12,565 nt of DNA from Collinsella sp. (GTDB lineage: Bacteria; Actinomycetota; Coriobacteriia; Coriobacteriales; Coriobacteriaceae): assembly GCA_022720335.1 (NCBI GenBank), contig JAIHVJ010000036.1, positions 1 to 12,565 of the forward strand, given 5' to 3'. Positions 1 to 7,314 of the stretch are shown here, piece after piece (positions within the stretch are counted from its first letter, which is position 1; each line of letters opens with the position of its first letter). The notes under the pieces are model-generated. The model was not told the DNA's origin and did no database searches. It was given only the letters and a program-made list of their open reading frames with translations. The position numbers and the translations under genes were made by a program.

Positions 1-153
1 GACCAGGATGTCCCGGATGCCCGCCAGCATGAGGGTGGACAGCGGGTAGTAGATCATGGGCTTGTCGTAGACCGGCAGCAGCTGCTTGGAGGTCACGAGC
101 GTGAGCGGGTACAGGCGCGTGCCGGACCCGCCGGCGAGGATGATGCCTTTCAT
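1..153 (-). CDS. rfbA: Glucose-1-phosphate thymidylyltransferase RfbA/RmlA, N-terminal part (cut by window edge)
   Basis: Only the first 51 codons are in the window; the rest lies to the left. The protein begins MKGIILAGGSGTRLYPLT, the nucleotide-binding signature (GGxGTRLxPLT) of sugar-nucleotidyltransferases, followed by SKQLLPVYDKPMIYYPLS (residues 21-38), which is typical of RfbA/RmlA. The enzyme condenses dTTP with glucose-1-phosphate to give dTDP-glucose in the cytosol, the first step towards dTDP-L-rhamnose. The ATG at 153 is preceded by TAAGGAG (161-167) at a 7-nt distance, so the start is secure. The visible part is about 65% GC, far richer than the glycosyltransferase genes beside it, so it probably belongs to the resident chromosome. 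It follows the glycan operon in the same direction, and may feed it with dTDP-rhamnose if rfbB, rfbC and rfbD lie further left (inference). Confidence 0.93.
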   Translation of the reverse strand, partial: MKGIILAGGSGTRLYPLTLVTSKQLLPVYDKPMIYYPLSTLMLAGIRDILV

Positions 154-160
154 AACATAA

Positions 161-167
161 CTCCTTA
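161..167 (-). promoter_or_regulatory. Ribosome binding site of rfbA
   Basis: TAAGGAG on the minus strand lies 7 nt before the rfbA ATG. It is only about 20 nt after the inverted repeat at 188-239. I see no convincing -35/-10 pair between that hairpin and this site, so rfbA expression may depend on read-through from the glycan operon or on a weak promoter. Confidence 0.8.
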
Positions 168-187
168 AAAATAAAGCAGCCAGACAT

Positions 188-239
188 TGCATACTTGCGG
201 CAACGTTAACTTAAATGTCTACGTTGCCGCAAGTATGCA
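188..239 (-). terminator. Perfect 19-bp inverted repeat between glycan operon and rfbA; probable terminator or attenuator
   Basis: The left arm TGCATACTTGCGGCAACGT (188-206) and its exact reverse complement (221-239) enclose a 14-nt loop. The repeat starts 24 nt past the stop codon of the 758-residue glycosyltransferase, where a terminator would be expected. No T-run follows the stem directly in the minus direction; an AT-rich stretch (TTTATTTTTA) comes about 12 nt later, so it is not a textbook intrinsic terminator. It could instead attenuate read-through into rfbA, stabilise the 3' end of the operon mRNA, or bind a protein as a palindrome. Confidence 0.6.
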
Positions 240-262
240 TCCATCAAATTAAAACTATAGTA

Positions 263-2539
263 TCAGTCATATAGGCGAACGACTTTATCCGTCAGTTTTG
301 ACCAGTCCCTCTCCTCTGCAGTCTTCAATCCCCCGTCATACAGCGTCTCACGAAGACCGTGATCATTAACGATGCGATTAATGCAGCTCACCGCAGCATC
401 AATATCTCCACGGCCGTAAAGCAAGCAATTCGATCCATCGCGAAGGAACTCTGCATTACCTCCATTGGGAACAGCAACAACAAAGCCGCCGGTCGCCATC
501 ATCTCCAACGGGGGATATGAAAAACTTTCGAGAATGCTTGTCTTCAATAAAATATGACACTGGTTATAGATGTCTGATATTTGATCATGTGGCACTCTAC
601 CGAGGAAATTATCGATACGGTACCAAGGCTTCTTTTTACCAGTGTAGTTCATGTACCAAATCTCATATCTTTCAGAGTCAAGCCTTTCCACTACCCTGAA
701 AGCTTCATCAACATTTTTATAATCTGAACCGCAATCCCCCTCGATTAGAATCCTTATTTTGGGCAGAGAGAAATCGCGTACGGAATGAGGGAACGAGGCA
801 AGGTCGAGTCCATTCGGAACCGACTTACAATTCTGACCAAACCTATCCTGAAGCCATTCCTCGCACCAAGGCGAGATCGTCAGGTAGTCAATATCGTTAT
901 TTAAATAAGTAGAATTCGCCTGAAGACGCAGCCTATCTCCTGGAAGATAAAAATCAGTCTCCAGGTTCTGAACCAAGTACTTTTTCTTACCAATACGTGG
1001 ATAGCGTTTAACAAAATCAAGAGTATCCCAAAGGGTCGCAACCGCAGTATCAATTGCACCCGACAAAGGGCATTTATCGAGCTTGCCGCTTGGAACGACA
1101 CGATTAAGAACAGGAATACGATGTCCGGAAACTTCAAGCCACTTTGTTGAATCATCGGTATTAAGTATTAATACATCAACACCAGCGTCCTGAAGAATGC
1201 ATAGGTGCCTAAGGGCGACTAAGACACCACCGCTAGTATTCACGCTCGGCATGACCATTCCGAGATTGGGAGATTGTTCTTTTACAATAATATCTCGGAT
1301 TGCTTTAGCAGCCGAAACAGTAGTGCAGTGCTCATGGCAGTATAAATATGCAGATTCGCCGACGCTCTTCCTAAGATCAGAATCTAATATCAGACGATTG
1401 AGGGCAGCACACCAGTCCTCAACGCCATCGCAGAGAAATCCAGTAACGCCATCCTGAATCATCTTCTTAAAGGCGCCAACATTGCTAGCAACCGTAGGAA
1501 CCTTAACAAGCGATGATTCAATCCATTTATTCTCGGATTTAGCTCGATTGAATAGAGTGTTCTCCAAAGGAGCGATATTGATATCACAGGAAGCAATATA
1601 ATTTGGAAGCCGACGCCAATCGCAAAATGGGAATGTGACAATACGTTCGGAAAATGGCATCAAGTCATCAGGGACATCGAGTTCCCCGCCCACCATCAAG
1701 GTGACGTTGTGATGAGTCTCCATTACCTTAGATAATGCTGGGAGCACTAAATTGAAATCTGCATTATGCGTAATGCTTCCGCTAAAATAGCCGATTCTGA
1801 TTTCCTTAGTTTTCTGTTTTTCATCCCTGCGCTCAACCGCTCGCTTGTAGGGAACCCTATCCTCAGGCAAGACGCTTGAGCTTTGCAAGCTGGGGAGTAC
1901 ATCTCGACGATAGATAGCAATATTCGAATAATCAATCATCGATTCAGATGCTACATTTCTATTTATATAAACCCTGGGAACATATTTTTTTAGTTCTTCC
2001 GCCATCCCCTCAGTAGTAGTGATAGCGCAATCGCAAAGCTTCAGTGTTTCACCCATTCGCCTGACGCCATCGTCATAGCAAGACTTATCATGAGCAGTCA
2101 TTGCATTAACGAACGGAATAGAATCGGTATAAGCAGTGTCGATAACCAAATCATCAATGTCATAAATAACGCGCTTATTGAGTTTTTTTGCCTGCCTAAT
2201 TAAAGATTCAACTTCATCACTTAGGGGACAACGGAAAATAATGAAAGTACGCGCATGCCTAAGAATATCCTCTTCCATCTCCCAGGCATTAACCTTTTGG
2301 ACCGTTAAGCCGGCAGCTTCAAGTTCCTCGATCTGATGATCGACACGGTATCTAATAGGATGCGGAACGGAATAATCACATCCATTAATAAAAATAACAT
2401 CAAAAAAAGAATTATCTTGGCGAGAGCTGAAATCAAATCGAGGCCTATGCATTGAGAGTACATGGGAGACCTTCTTGGGGACGTTATAAAATCCCTCTTC
2501 TTTAACGGTGTAACCAATGCCCTCAAGAAGGTTCAACAT
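263..2539 (-). CDS. Double-domain glycosyltransferase (N-terminal GT-B plus C-terminal GT4, WsaF-like)
   Basis: This is a 758-residue soluble protein with two GT-B-type modules in tandem. The first (about 47-420) has the HPIRYRVDHQIEEL start (60-73) and YDIDDL (126-131) seen in capsule and rhamnan glycosyltransferases, and ends in a donor-site region around SENKWIE (335-341). The second (about 425-755) opens with PSVNTSGGVLVALRH (431-445) and carries a proper E-x7-E motif (E671, E679 in ESFSYPPLE) followed by GG and NGGNAEFL, as in GT4 retaining enzymes. It recalls rhamnosyltransferase WsaF, though I cannot align it here. It should add two sugars, or one by each module, to the lipid-linked repeat unit in the cytosol. 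The ATG at 2539 has AGGAG at 2550-2554. It is the last gene of the operon, 13 nt after the DUF2142 gene. The first 20 residues resemble the end of another domain, perhaps a methyltransferase; that is speculative. Confidence 0.85.
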   Translation of the reverse strand: MLNLLEGIGYTVKEEGFYNVPKKVSHVLSMHRPRFDFSSRQDNSFFDVIFINGCDYSVPHPIRYRVDHQIEELEAAGLTVQKVNAWEMEEDILRHARTFIIFRCPLSDEVESLIRQAKKLNKRVIYDIDDLVIDTAYTDSIPFVNAMTAHDKSCYDDGVRRMGETLKLCDCAITTTEGMAEELKKYVPRVYINRNVASESMIDYSNIAIYRRDVLPSLQSSSVLPEDRVPYKRAVERRDEKQKTKEIRIGYFSGSITHNADFNLVLPALSKVMETHHNVTLMVGGELDVPDDLMPFSERIVTFPFCDWRRLPNYIASCDINIAPLENTLFNRAKSENKWIESSLVKVPTVASNVGAFKKMIQDGVTGFLCDGVEDWCAALNRLILDSDLRKSVGESAYLYCHEHCTTVSAAKAIRDIIVKEQSPNLGMVMPSVNTSGGVLVALRHLCILQDAGVDVLILNTDDSTKWLEVSGHRIPVLNRVVPSGKLDKCPLSGAIDTAVATLWDTLDFVKRYPRIGKKKYLVQNLETDFYLPGDRLRLQANSTYLNNDIDYLTISPWCEEWLQDRFGQNCKSVPNGLDLASFPHSVRDFSLPKIRILIEGDCGSDYKNVDEAFRVVERLDSERYEIWYMNYTGKKKPWYRIDNFLGRVPHDQISDIYNQCHILLKTSILESFSYPPLEMMATGGFVVAVPNGGNAEFLRDGSNCLLYGRGDIDAAVSCINRIVNDHGLRETLYDGGLKTAEERDWSKLTDKVVRLYD

Positions 2540-2552
2540 GAAACACTAACTC

Positions 2553-4031
2553 CTAAAACGCAGAAAGAATTGAAATAAAGTCCACTAATAGAATAGTACT
2601 CATTATCAATGAAGAACAAAGCAAGGCATGTCCTTCAGAACTCGATTTTATCGGTCGCAAGATATTCAACAGAACCGGAAGGACCAGTGGGAACAAATAT
2701 CGTCCTTGGACTCCCATGATAATATCTTCACGCTTATCAACAGTAAGAGTCCAGTTCCTCATCGTCATAACAATCAGGAAGAAATTGACGAATACAACAG
2801 CAATCATTACAAAGCAATCCGTACTGCAGAATAATTTTTTATTATCCTCATCGTTATAAAACAGAACAACAGACTGAAGAATGATGTAAAGCCAAAAACA
2901 AAATGGCCAAACATTAATCGAAAGAGCGCCAAGATTGTAACCTGCATAGGATTGAAACCAGAATGGCCCCATCTCCCAAATTGACTTAATAAAAACCTTT
3001 GCGCAATGCAGCGGCGCTCGCATCAAATCAAATGAATCTGGCATGAAACTTCCATGATAAAGAAACACGAACGCGCAGCTCGAAACAAAAGCTATCGCAA
3101 AGAAGTAAGAGATGAACTTTTTATAGCTGCCTGTTCCTTTAAGTTTTTTCCAGTGAATAAGGTTCAAGAGTACCAACGGGAAAAACATTATCTTTGAAAG
3201 AAGCAGTAAAACGGGTAGCAGTATTAGCGCCAGCAGCGATCGATATGAGTACAACGAGTCCGCATAAATCTTAACAACTACAGCAACGTACAAAATGGCA
3301 ACAATGTTTGCGACAGAATCAGCCGAAACAGACGCTTCCTGCTGCAATAAAATGGGATTTAGTAAAAAAATCAAAACAGCATTTTTACCAACTGGCATCA
3401 GTTTGATTATCCAATAAGCCGCGAAACAATATGTTAATCCAGCGCACACGCGCGAAACTGAAAGGGCCACAAAGGCATTGAAACCCGTTTGCTGCGCAAA
3501 TCCTAGAATTGCACCCGGAATTAAATAAAGATGAGGGTAATAGCTCCCCAAATACGTATGGCACACAAAGACGCTAGACCAATCGGTAGGCTGAGTCATT
3601 GCATTAAAATAATCTGCGTACGATGAAGGAAACTGACCCAATTGGAAGCAAGAGACAACGTCAAAGCCATTGCCGTTACGAGACAATAAAGCGGCAGCCT
3701 GCCAAATATGAGAAGCCTCGTCTGGAACATTAGCGGGCAGCATGAAAAGGCCAAAAGCAGTTACAGCGGGCACACCAATCACTACAAAGCAAATTGCGGG
3801 ATTGTGCTGCTCTTTAATTAATAATAGGACACCAACGAACAAGCAGGCGATTAAGGGCAGAACCGAGAGCCATAGCCCAGGCAATCCGATAGCGCTAGCT
3901 TTAAAGGCGCAATAGTAGAAAAATCCCAAGCAAAGAGAGAATACAGCTATAAACGGGTAAACGAAAAACGTCAGAGCTTTTCGATAACTATCAGATAGTT
4001 TCAGATGACCAGTAAAGGTATCTAGATTCAT
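2553..4031 (-). CDS. DUF2142 family multi-spanning membrane protein (GT-C-like)
   Basis: This 492-residue protein has around ten or more hydrophobic segments and begins with membrane spans at about 20-42 and 52-72. The motif NVPDEASHIW (101-110), directly after the third span, is the DUF2142 signature. The Asp-Glu pair (D104, E105) in the first extracytoplasmic loop resembles the catalytic acids of GT-C enzymes, which take sugars from polyprenyl-phosphate donors outside the membrane. The role is therefore probably transfer of a sugar, or polymerisation of repeat units, on the outer face; no DUF2142 reaction can be assigned from sequence alone. With no other polymerase in the window, a Wzy-like job is possible. 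The ATG at 4031 has GGAG at 4042-4045, 10 nt upstream. Its stop lies within the leader of the following glycosyltransferase gene, so the two are probably translated from one mRNA. Confidence 0.8.
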   Translation of the reverse strand: MNLDTFTGHLKLSDSYRKALTFFVYPFIAVFSLCLGFFYYCAFKASAIGLPGLWLSVLPLIACLFVGVLLLIKEQHNPAICFVVIGVPAVTAFGLFMLPANVPDEASHIWQAAALLSRNGNGFDVVSCFQLGQFPSSYADYFNAMTQPTDWSSVFVCHTYLGSYYPHLYLIPGAILGFAQQTGFNAFVALSVSRVCAGLTYCFAAYWIIKLMPVGKNAVLIFLLNPILLQQEASVSADSVANIVAILYVAVVVKIYADSLYSYRSLLALILLPVLLLLSKIMFFPLVLLNLIHWKKLKGTGSYKKFISYFFAIAFVSSCAFVFLYHGSFMPDSFDLMRAPLHCAKVFIKSIWEMGPFWFQSYAGYNLGALSINVWPFCFWLYIILQSVVLFYNDEDNKKLFCSTDCFVMIAVVFVNFFLIVMTMRNWTLTVDKREDIIMGVQGRYLFPLVLPVLLNILRPIKSSSEGHALLCSSLIMSTILLVDFISILSAF

Positions 4032-4085
4032 AACTCTATAACTCCGTCTCGATAAATGTTCAACTACGCCGGCATTGTTGCAGCG

Positions 4086-4880
4086 TCATAAAGAATTGCT
4101 TCTCATGCTAAGCGAATACAGGCTACAGACTATTGGAGCAAACCACTTGGGCCAGAATTTTTGAAGCATCGTTTCATCCTCCGACCTCCTTGTATCATCT
4201 TTAATCAACGCGGTGGTCTCAGAGCCTTCATGAATTCGATGAAACATTAAAACCTCGGGAGAATAAACGAAAGATCCGTCGATTTTCGAAAATCTTTCCC
4301 ATGCCTCCCAGTCCAAGTCACATTTCATGTCTGTCATAAATAACGGTGTCTGTAAGATGCTTAGATTAAATGTCACAGAAGGACAGCAGATGGCGGAACC
4401 GAACCTCAGGATATCCCTTTTATCCTTAACCGATGAAAGAGCGCCATAGCGAGCAAACTTACGAAGTAAAAATCTCTTTATTTTCAGAATAAGGAGGTTT
4501 TCTTCACATACGCCGTTTCTTATCTCACCATAATTAGAAAAGAAGATTAAAGGTTGATCCGCTTCTTTCATCGCCCGCAGCATAGTTTCCGCATAATTTG
4601 AGCTATAGATATCATCCTGATGAGCTATAGTCACAAGCTTTGTATTTGAATTCGCAATAGCACAATTCCAGTCATGGGATATGCTAGGCGACCCCTCGTT
4701 AACAATAACCGGAATCGAATAATTAGACGCTATACGATCAATATAGGAATTAGGAGTTGACGTCGATATAAGGATATTACTTCGGGTGCTTTGGTTCACT
4801 AAAGAATCTAAACAATCAGACAAGTACGGAGACTCGCCGAATGCGCACAATACAAATGTATGATCTTTTGCCAAGCACAT
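4086..4880 (-). CDS. GT2 family glycosyltransferase (variant lacking the DDGS motif)
   Basis: This 264-residue protein has a GT-A fold glycosyltransferase pattern: an N-terminal strand (FVLCAFGESPYLSDCLDSLVNQ from about residue 9), DWNCAI (70-75), the metal/donor HQDD (87-90), and CDLDWEAW (187-194), which probably holds the acceptor-activating acid. The usual DDGSTD after strand 2 is replaced by ISTSTPNSY (38-46), as in a subgroup of capsule GT2 enzymes. It should add one sugar to the lipid-linked glycan; donor and acceptor are unknown. A longer frame runs to 4928 but would overlap the DUF2304 gene by 44 nt. The ATG at 4880 has GGGAG 7 nt upstream and leaves a 4-nt gap, so I prefer it. It is likely translationally coupled to the DUF2304 gene. 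Confidence 0.85.
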   Translation of the reverse strand: MCLAKDHTFVLCAFGESPYLSDCLDSLVNQSTRSNILISTSTPNSYIDRIASNYSIPVIVNEGSPSISHDWNCAIANSNTKLVTIAHQDDIYSSNYAETMLRAMKEADQPLIFFSNYGEIRNGVCEENLLILKIKRFLLRKFARYGALSSVKDKRDILRFGSAICCPSVTFNLSILQTPLFMTDMKCDLDWEAWERFSKIDGSFVYSPEVLMFHRIHEGSETTALIKDDTRRSEDETMLQKFWPKWFAPIVCSLYSLSMRSNSL

Positions 4881-4884
4881 GGCA

Positions 4885-5235
4885 TTACTCCCTATTTTTT
4901 GATTCAAGCTCTTTTTCAAGCAATGCAATTCGTTGAGTTAAGTTGGCAATTGCAGAAGATTGTTTACTTGACAGACACGCCATAGAAAGAACAATGCATA
5001 TCAAAAATAAAAACCCTAAGACAAAAACAAAATTGGCTGGAGTCTGAAAACCAAATAAACTTGAAATGAAGTAAAGAGGTTGCGGAAAGAGGCCGCATAC
5101 CAACAAAACCAATGCAAGAACAATCCAAAGAAGTGAATACTTGAGCTGAAGGCTATCCTTTAATACAAGACGCAGCACAAAACAAAGCAAAACTAAACAA
5201 GCAGTAATGACACCAAGCTGTAAGGAAATATGCAT
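4885..5235 (-). CDS. DUF2304 domain small membrane protein
   Basis: This 116-residue protein has three hydrophobic spans (about 5-24, 33-51 and 65-88), a short linker containing LQLKYSLLWI (29-38), the conserved feature of DUF2304, and a charged C-terminal helix (about 96-116, with IALLEKELE) that may form a coiled coil. DUF2304 proteins are commonly encoded next to dolichol-phosphate-mannose-synthase-like GT2 enzymes, as here: the gene follows that GT2 by 11 nt and precedes another GT2 by 4 nt. It may anchor the GT2 to the membrane or help present or flip the polyprenyl-phosphate sugar; the family has no firm biochemical role that I know of. The ATG at 5235 has AGGA about 9 nt upstream (5245-5248). 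Confidence 0.85.
   Translation of the reverse strand: MHISLQLGVITACLVLLCFVLRLVLKDSLQLKYSLLWIVLALVLLVCGLFPQPLYFISSLFGFQTPANFVFVLGFLFLICIVLSMACLSSKQSSAIANLTQRIALLEKELESKNRE
4888..4892 (-). promoter_or_regulatory. Ribosome binding site fixing the start of the GT2 gene at 4880
   Basis: GGGAG on the minus strand lies 7 nt before the ATG at 4880 and inside the last codons of the DUF2304 gene. It supports the short start and argues against the upstream ATG at 4928, which would force a 44-nt overlap. Confidence 0.65.
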
Positions 5236-5246
5236 AACAACCCGTC

Positions 5247-5942
5247 CTAATTCGAGAATGAAGAGATGATAATCGCCAAAGTAACCTTTATCATGTAATA
5301 AATGCTACTAAAACCAGAAATTGACGACTTTCCCCCCTGACGTTCTTTCATTACGACAGGCACTTCTGTAACGCGAAGGCCCTTAACCATAGCCGCAACA
5401 GCAGAATCCGGCTCTGGATAGTCTACGGGATATTTTTTACAGAACAGATCTATGGCCTTAGATCCACATGCGCGAAAACCAGAAGTGGGGTCGCTAACAC
5501 GAACGTGAGTTGTAAGATGAATTACCGCAGAGAGCCATCTAATTCCAAGACGCCTCAAGAAGGTTGACTTGAAGCCTTCGGATTCCTCAAGAAATCGCGA
5601 TCCGATAACTAAATCAGACCCATTATTAATTTCATCAAGCAAGCGCGATATGTAATGGGCGTCATGCTGCCCATCACCATCAACTTGGATGTCTACATCA
5701 TAGCCAAAGCGCTTGGCATATTTGTGTCCGGCTTGAACCGCACCTCCAATGCCAAGATTCTGCGGTAAATCCAGGACATTAACGCCCGCATCGCGACAAA
5801 CACGCAAAGTGTCATCAGTGGAGCCATCGTTAATAACTACATAATCGTATCCAGCTTCCTCCACAGAAGAAACCGTATCCAAAATGTTCGCCTCTTCATT
5901 AAAAGCTGGGATGATAACCAGCACTCTTAATTCATGCATCAT
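5247..5942 (-). CDS. Dolichol-phosphate-mannose-synthase-like GT2 (polyprenyl-phosphate sugar synthase)
   Basis: This 231-residue GT2 enzyme has every hallmark of the DPM1/GtrB-like group: VIIPAFNEEANI (9-20), NDGSTDD (38-44), NLGIGGAVQAG (62-72), DGDGQHD (88-94) for metal and donor binding, GSRF (114-117), and DPTSGFR (151-157). The group transfers a sugar from a nucleotide donor to a polyprenyl phosphate at the inner face of the membrane. The only hydrophobic stretch is at the C-terminus (about 213-228, ending FSN), too short for the two-span anchor of GtrB, so the DUF2304 protein encoded next may supply membrane contact (inference). Two adjacent ATGs exist at 5942 and 5939; GAGGA at 5948-5952 is spaced slightly better for the second. 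The sugar cannot be told from the sequence. It lies 76 nt after the flippase gene. Confidence 0.9.
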   Translation of the reverse strand: MMHELRVLVIIPAFNEEANILDTVSSVEEAGYDYVVINDGSTDDTLRVCRDAGVNVLDLPQNLGIGGAVQAGHKYAKRFGYDVDIQVDGDGQHDAHYISRLLDEINNGSDLVIGSRFLEESEGFKSTFLRRLGIRWLSAVIHLTTHVRVSDPTSGFRACGSKAIDLFCKKYPVDYPEPDSAVAAMVKGLRVTEVPVVMKERQGGKSSISGFSSIYYMIKVTLAIIISSFSN

Positions 5943-6018
5943 TTGAATCCTCAGTACAAAATATCACTCAAACAGTCCAATTCGAACTGAAAAACCCTAT
6001 TGAAACAAGGAGAGCGAA

Positions 6019-7293
6019 TTACAGTTCGGATGTGACAGATTGCTTCGCCTTCCGATTTAATAGGTTAATTATACAAAGGAAGGATAATAATAATCCAAAA
6101 CCGTATGCCACCAAGATAATGATATTGATGATATTTGCATCAGAGGCAAATACCGGATTCACAAAACAATAACGAGAAAGAAACACGGCCAACGCTAACG
6201 AAGCGGCACCAGAAATCGTGCCAATAATCGATTTCCCAAATGCAATAAAGACATCAATAGTGAAAAAGTTCAAACCAGTGAATGCGGTAGCAACGAGTGC
6301 CAGCGGAAGATAATCTGAGTGAAGGCCAACTTCTTTGCCATAAATAGCAGTAAGCACAGGTTCGCCTATGAAAGCACTAGCAATGGCACACATCGCCGTC
6401 AAAACGAACACGGAAGCGAGCATCTTAATAAATACTAAGCGTAATCGGTGAGTTTCGTTTTCTCGCCACATTGCCGAAATAGGTCCAAGCAGGGGGGCAT
6501 ATAGATAAGATACGAGAGCCTGAATTACGGCAGTCGGAGTGGCAACGGCGGCATAAAAACCCAACGCCTCATTTCCATAGGAAAGGCCATAGAACTGTCT
6601 TGTTACGCTAACAACAGCCGTGCACGCAAGAGATGCAACAAAACCGGGAAAACAGATACGGGACAATTTGATAAGGGAAGTAAAATCAAAATCAGGCATA
6701 ACGGCACAAAACCGTTTTGTCATTCTAAAATCATATATAAGCACAACAGCTATGGTAACAATAGCCATTGAAGCAACGGCTATTACCAAGTTATCAAATA
6801 GCAACAAGCACAACGAAAAAGAGACTAGAACTCCTACGCCACGAATTATTTGAGAGATAGCCGCAATGTCCAATCTGCTGTTTACCTGATCCACACCGTG
6901 AAGAACATCGACAAATGAATCGCCAGCTTTAAATAGGCAATAAACAGCAACAACTGCCCAATCGCTGAATGCAACAGAGACTAAACAATAGAAGAAGCAA
7001 ATTACACAGGCAAATATTGTTGCAACGATTCTGTGAGCGATAAAATTCCCAGTCGTAAAATCAGAATAACTCTCAGAAACCTGAACGGGGCGCGCTCGAA
7101 GCAGAACAATGGTCGCAAAAATATTACCAACAGACATAGCCACAGCAAGGCTACCAGACATGCTAATGTCGGAACCAAGTGTCACCACAAGAACAGTAAT
7201 CAGCCAGTTGCAAATCAAATACACCATCGAGCCGATGCTGTTCCAAACAAGGCTCTGTTCAACAGAGAGTTCTTTCGTTTTTCTATTAGACAC
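6019..7293 (-). CDS. Wzx-type polysaccharide repeat-unit flippase
   Basis: This protein of about 424 residues is hydrophobic throughout, with roughly twelve predicted spans, and resembles polysaccharide transporters of the MOP/MATE superfamily. Recognisable parts are an N-terminal span beginning SLVWNSIGSMVYL and a central region with FPGFVASL and YGNEALGFYAAVATP, which resembles the second half of Wzx proteins. It would flip undecaprenyl-diphosphate-linked repeat units to the outer face for polymerisation. The frame also has a GTG at 7299, but GGAG (7299-7302) overlaps that codon and sits 5 nt before the GTG at 7293, which I therefore take as the start. It follows the GT2 gene by 21 nt. No O-antigen ligase or chain-length regulator is seen alongside. 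Confidence 0.88.
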   Translation of the reverse strand: MSNRKTKELSVEQSLVWNSIGSMVYLICNWLITVLVVTLGSDISMSGSLAVAMSVGNIFATIVLLRARPVQVSESYSDFTTGNFIAHRIVATIFACVICFFYCLVSVAFSDWAVVAVYCLFKAGDSFVDVLHGVDQVNSRLDIAAISQIIRGVGVLVSFSLCLLLFDNLVIAVASMAIVTIAVVLIYDFRMTKRFCAVMPDFDFTSLIKLSRICFPGFVASLACTAVVSVTRQFYGLSYGNEALGFYAAVATPTAVIQALVSYLYAPLLGPISAMWRENETHRLRLVFIKMLASVFVLTAMCAIASAFIGEPVLTAIYGKEVGLHSDYLPLALVATAFTGLNFFTIDVFIAFGKSIIGTISGAASLALAVFLSRYCFVNPVFASDANIINIIILVAYGFGLLLSFLCIINLLNRKAKQSVTSEL

Positions 7294-7298
7294 AATCA

Positions 7299-7302
7299 CT
7301 CC
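7299..7302 (-). promoter_or_regulatory. Ribosome binding site deciding the flippase start
   Basis: GGAG on the minus strand is 5 nt before the GTG at 7293 and overlaps the GTG at 7299, making the inner GTG the better start. There is no ATG nearby that would keep the first membrane span intact. Confidence 0.5.
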
Positions 7303-7314
7303 AGCAGTGGATCA

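Noticed and set aside
2628..2834. 68-codon plus-strand frame in the DUF2142 gene
   Set aside because: Antisense to a membrane protein gene; polar composition is the expected mirror of hydrophobic codons.
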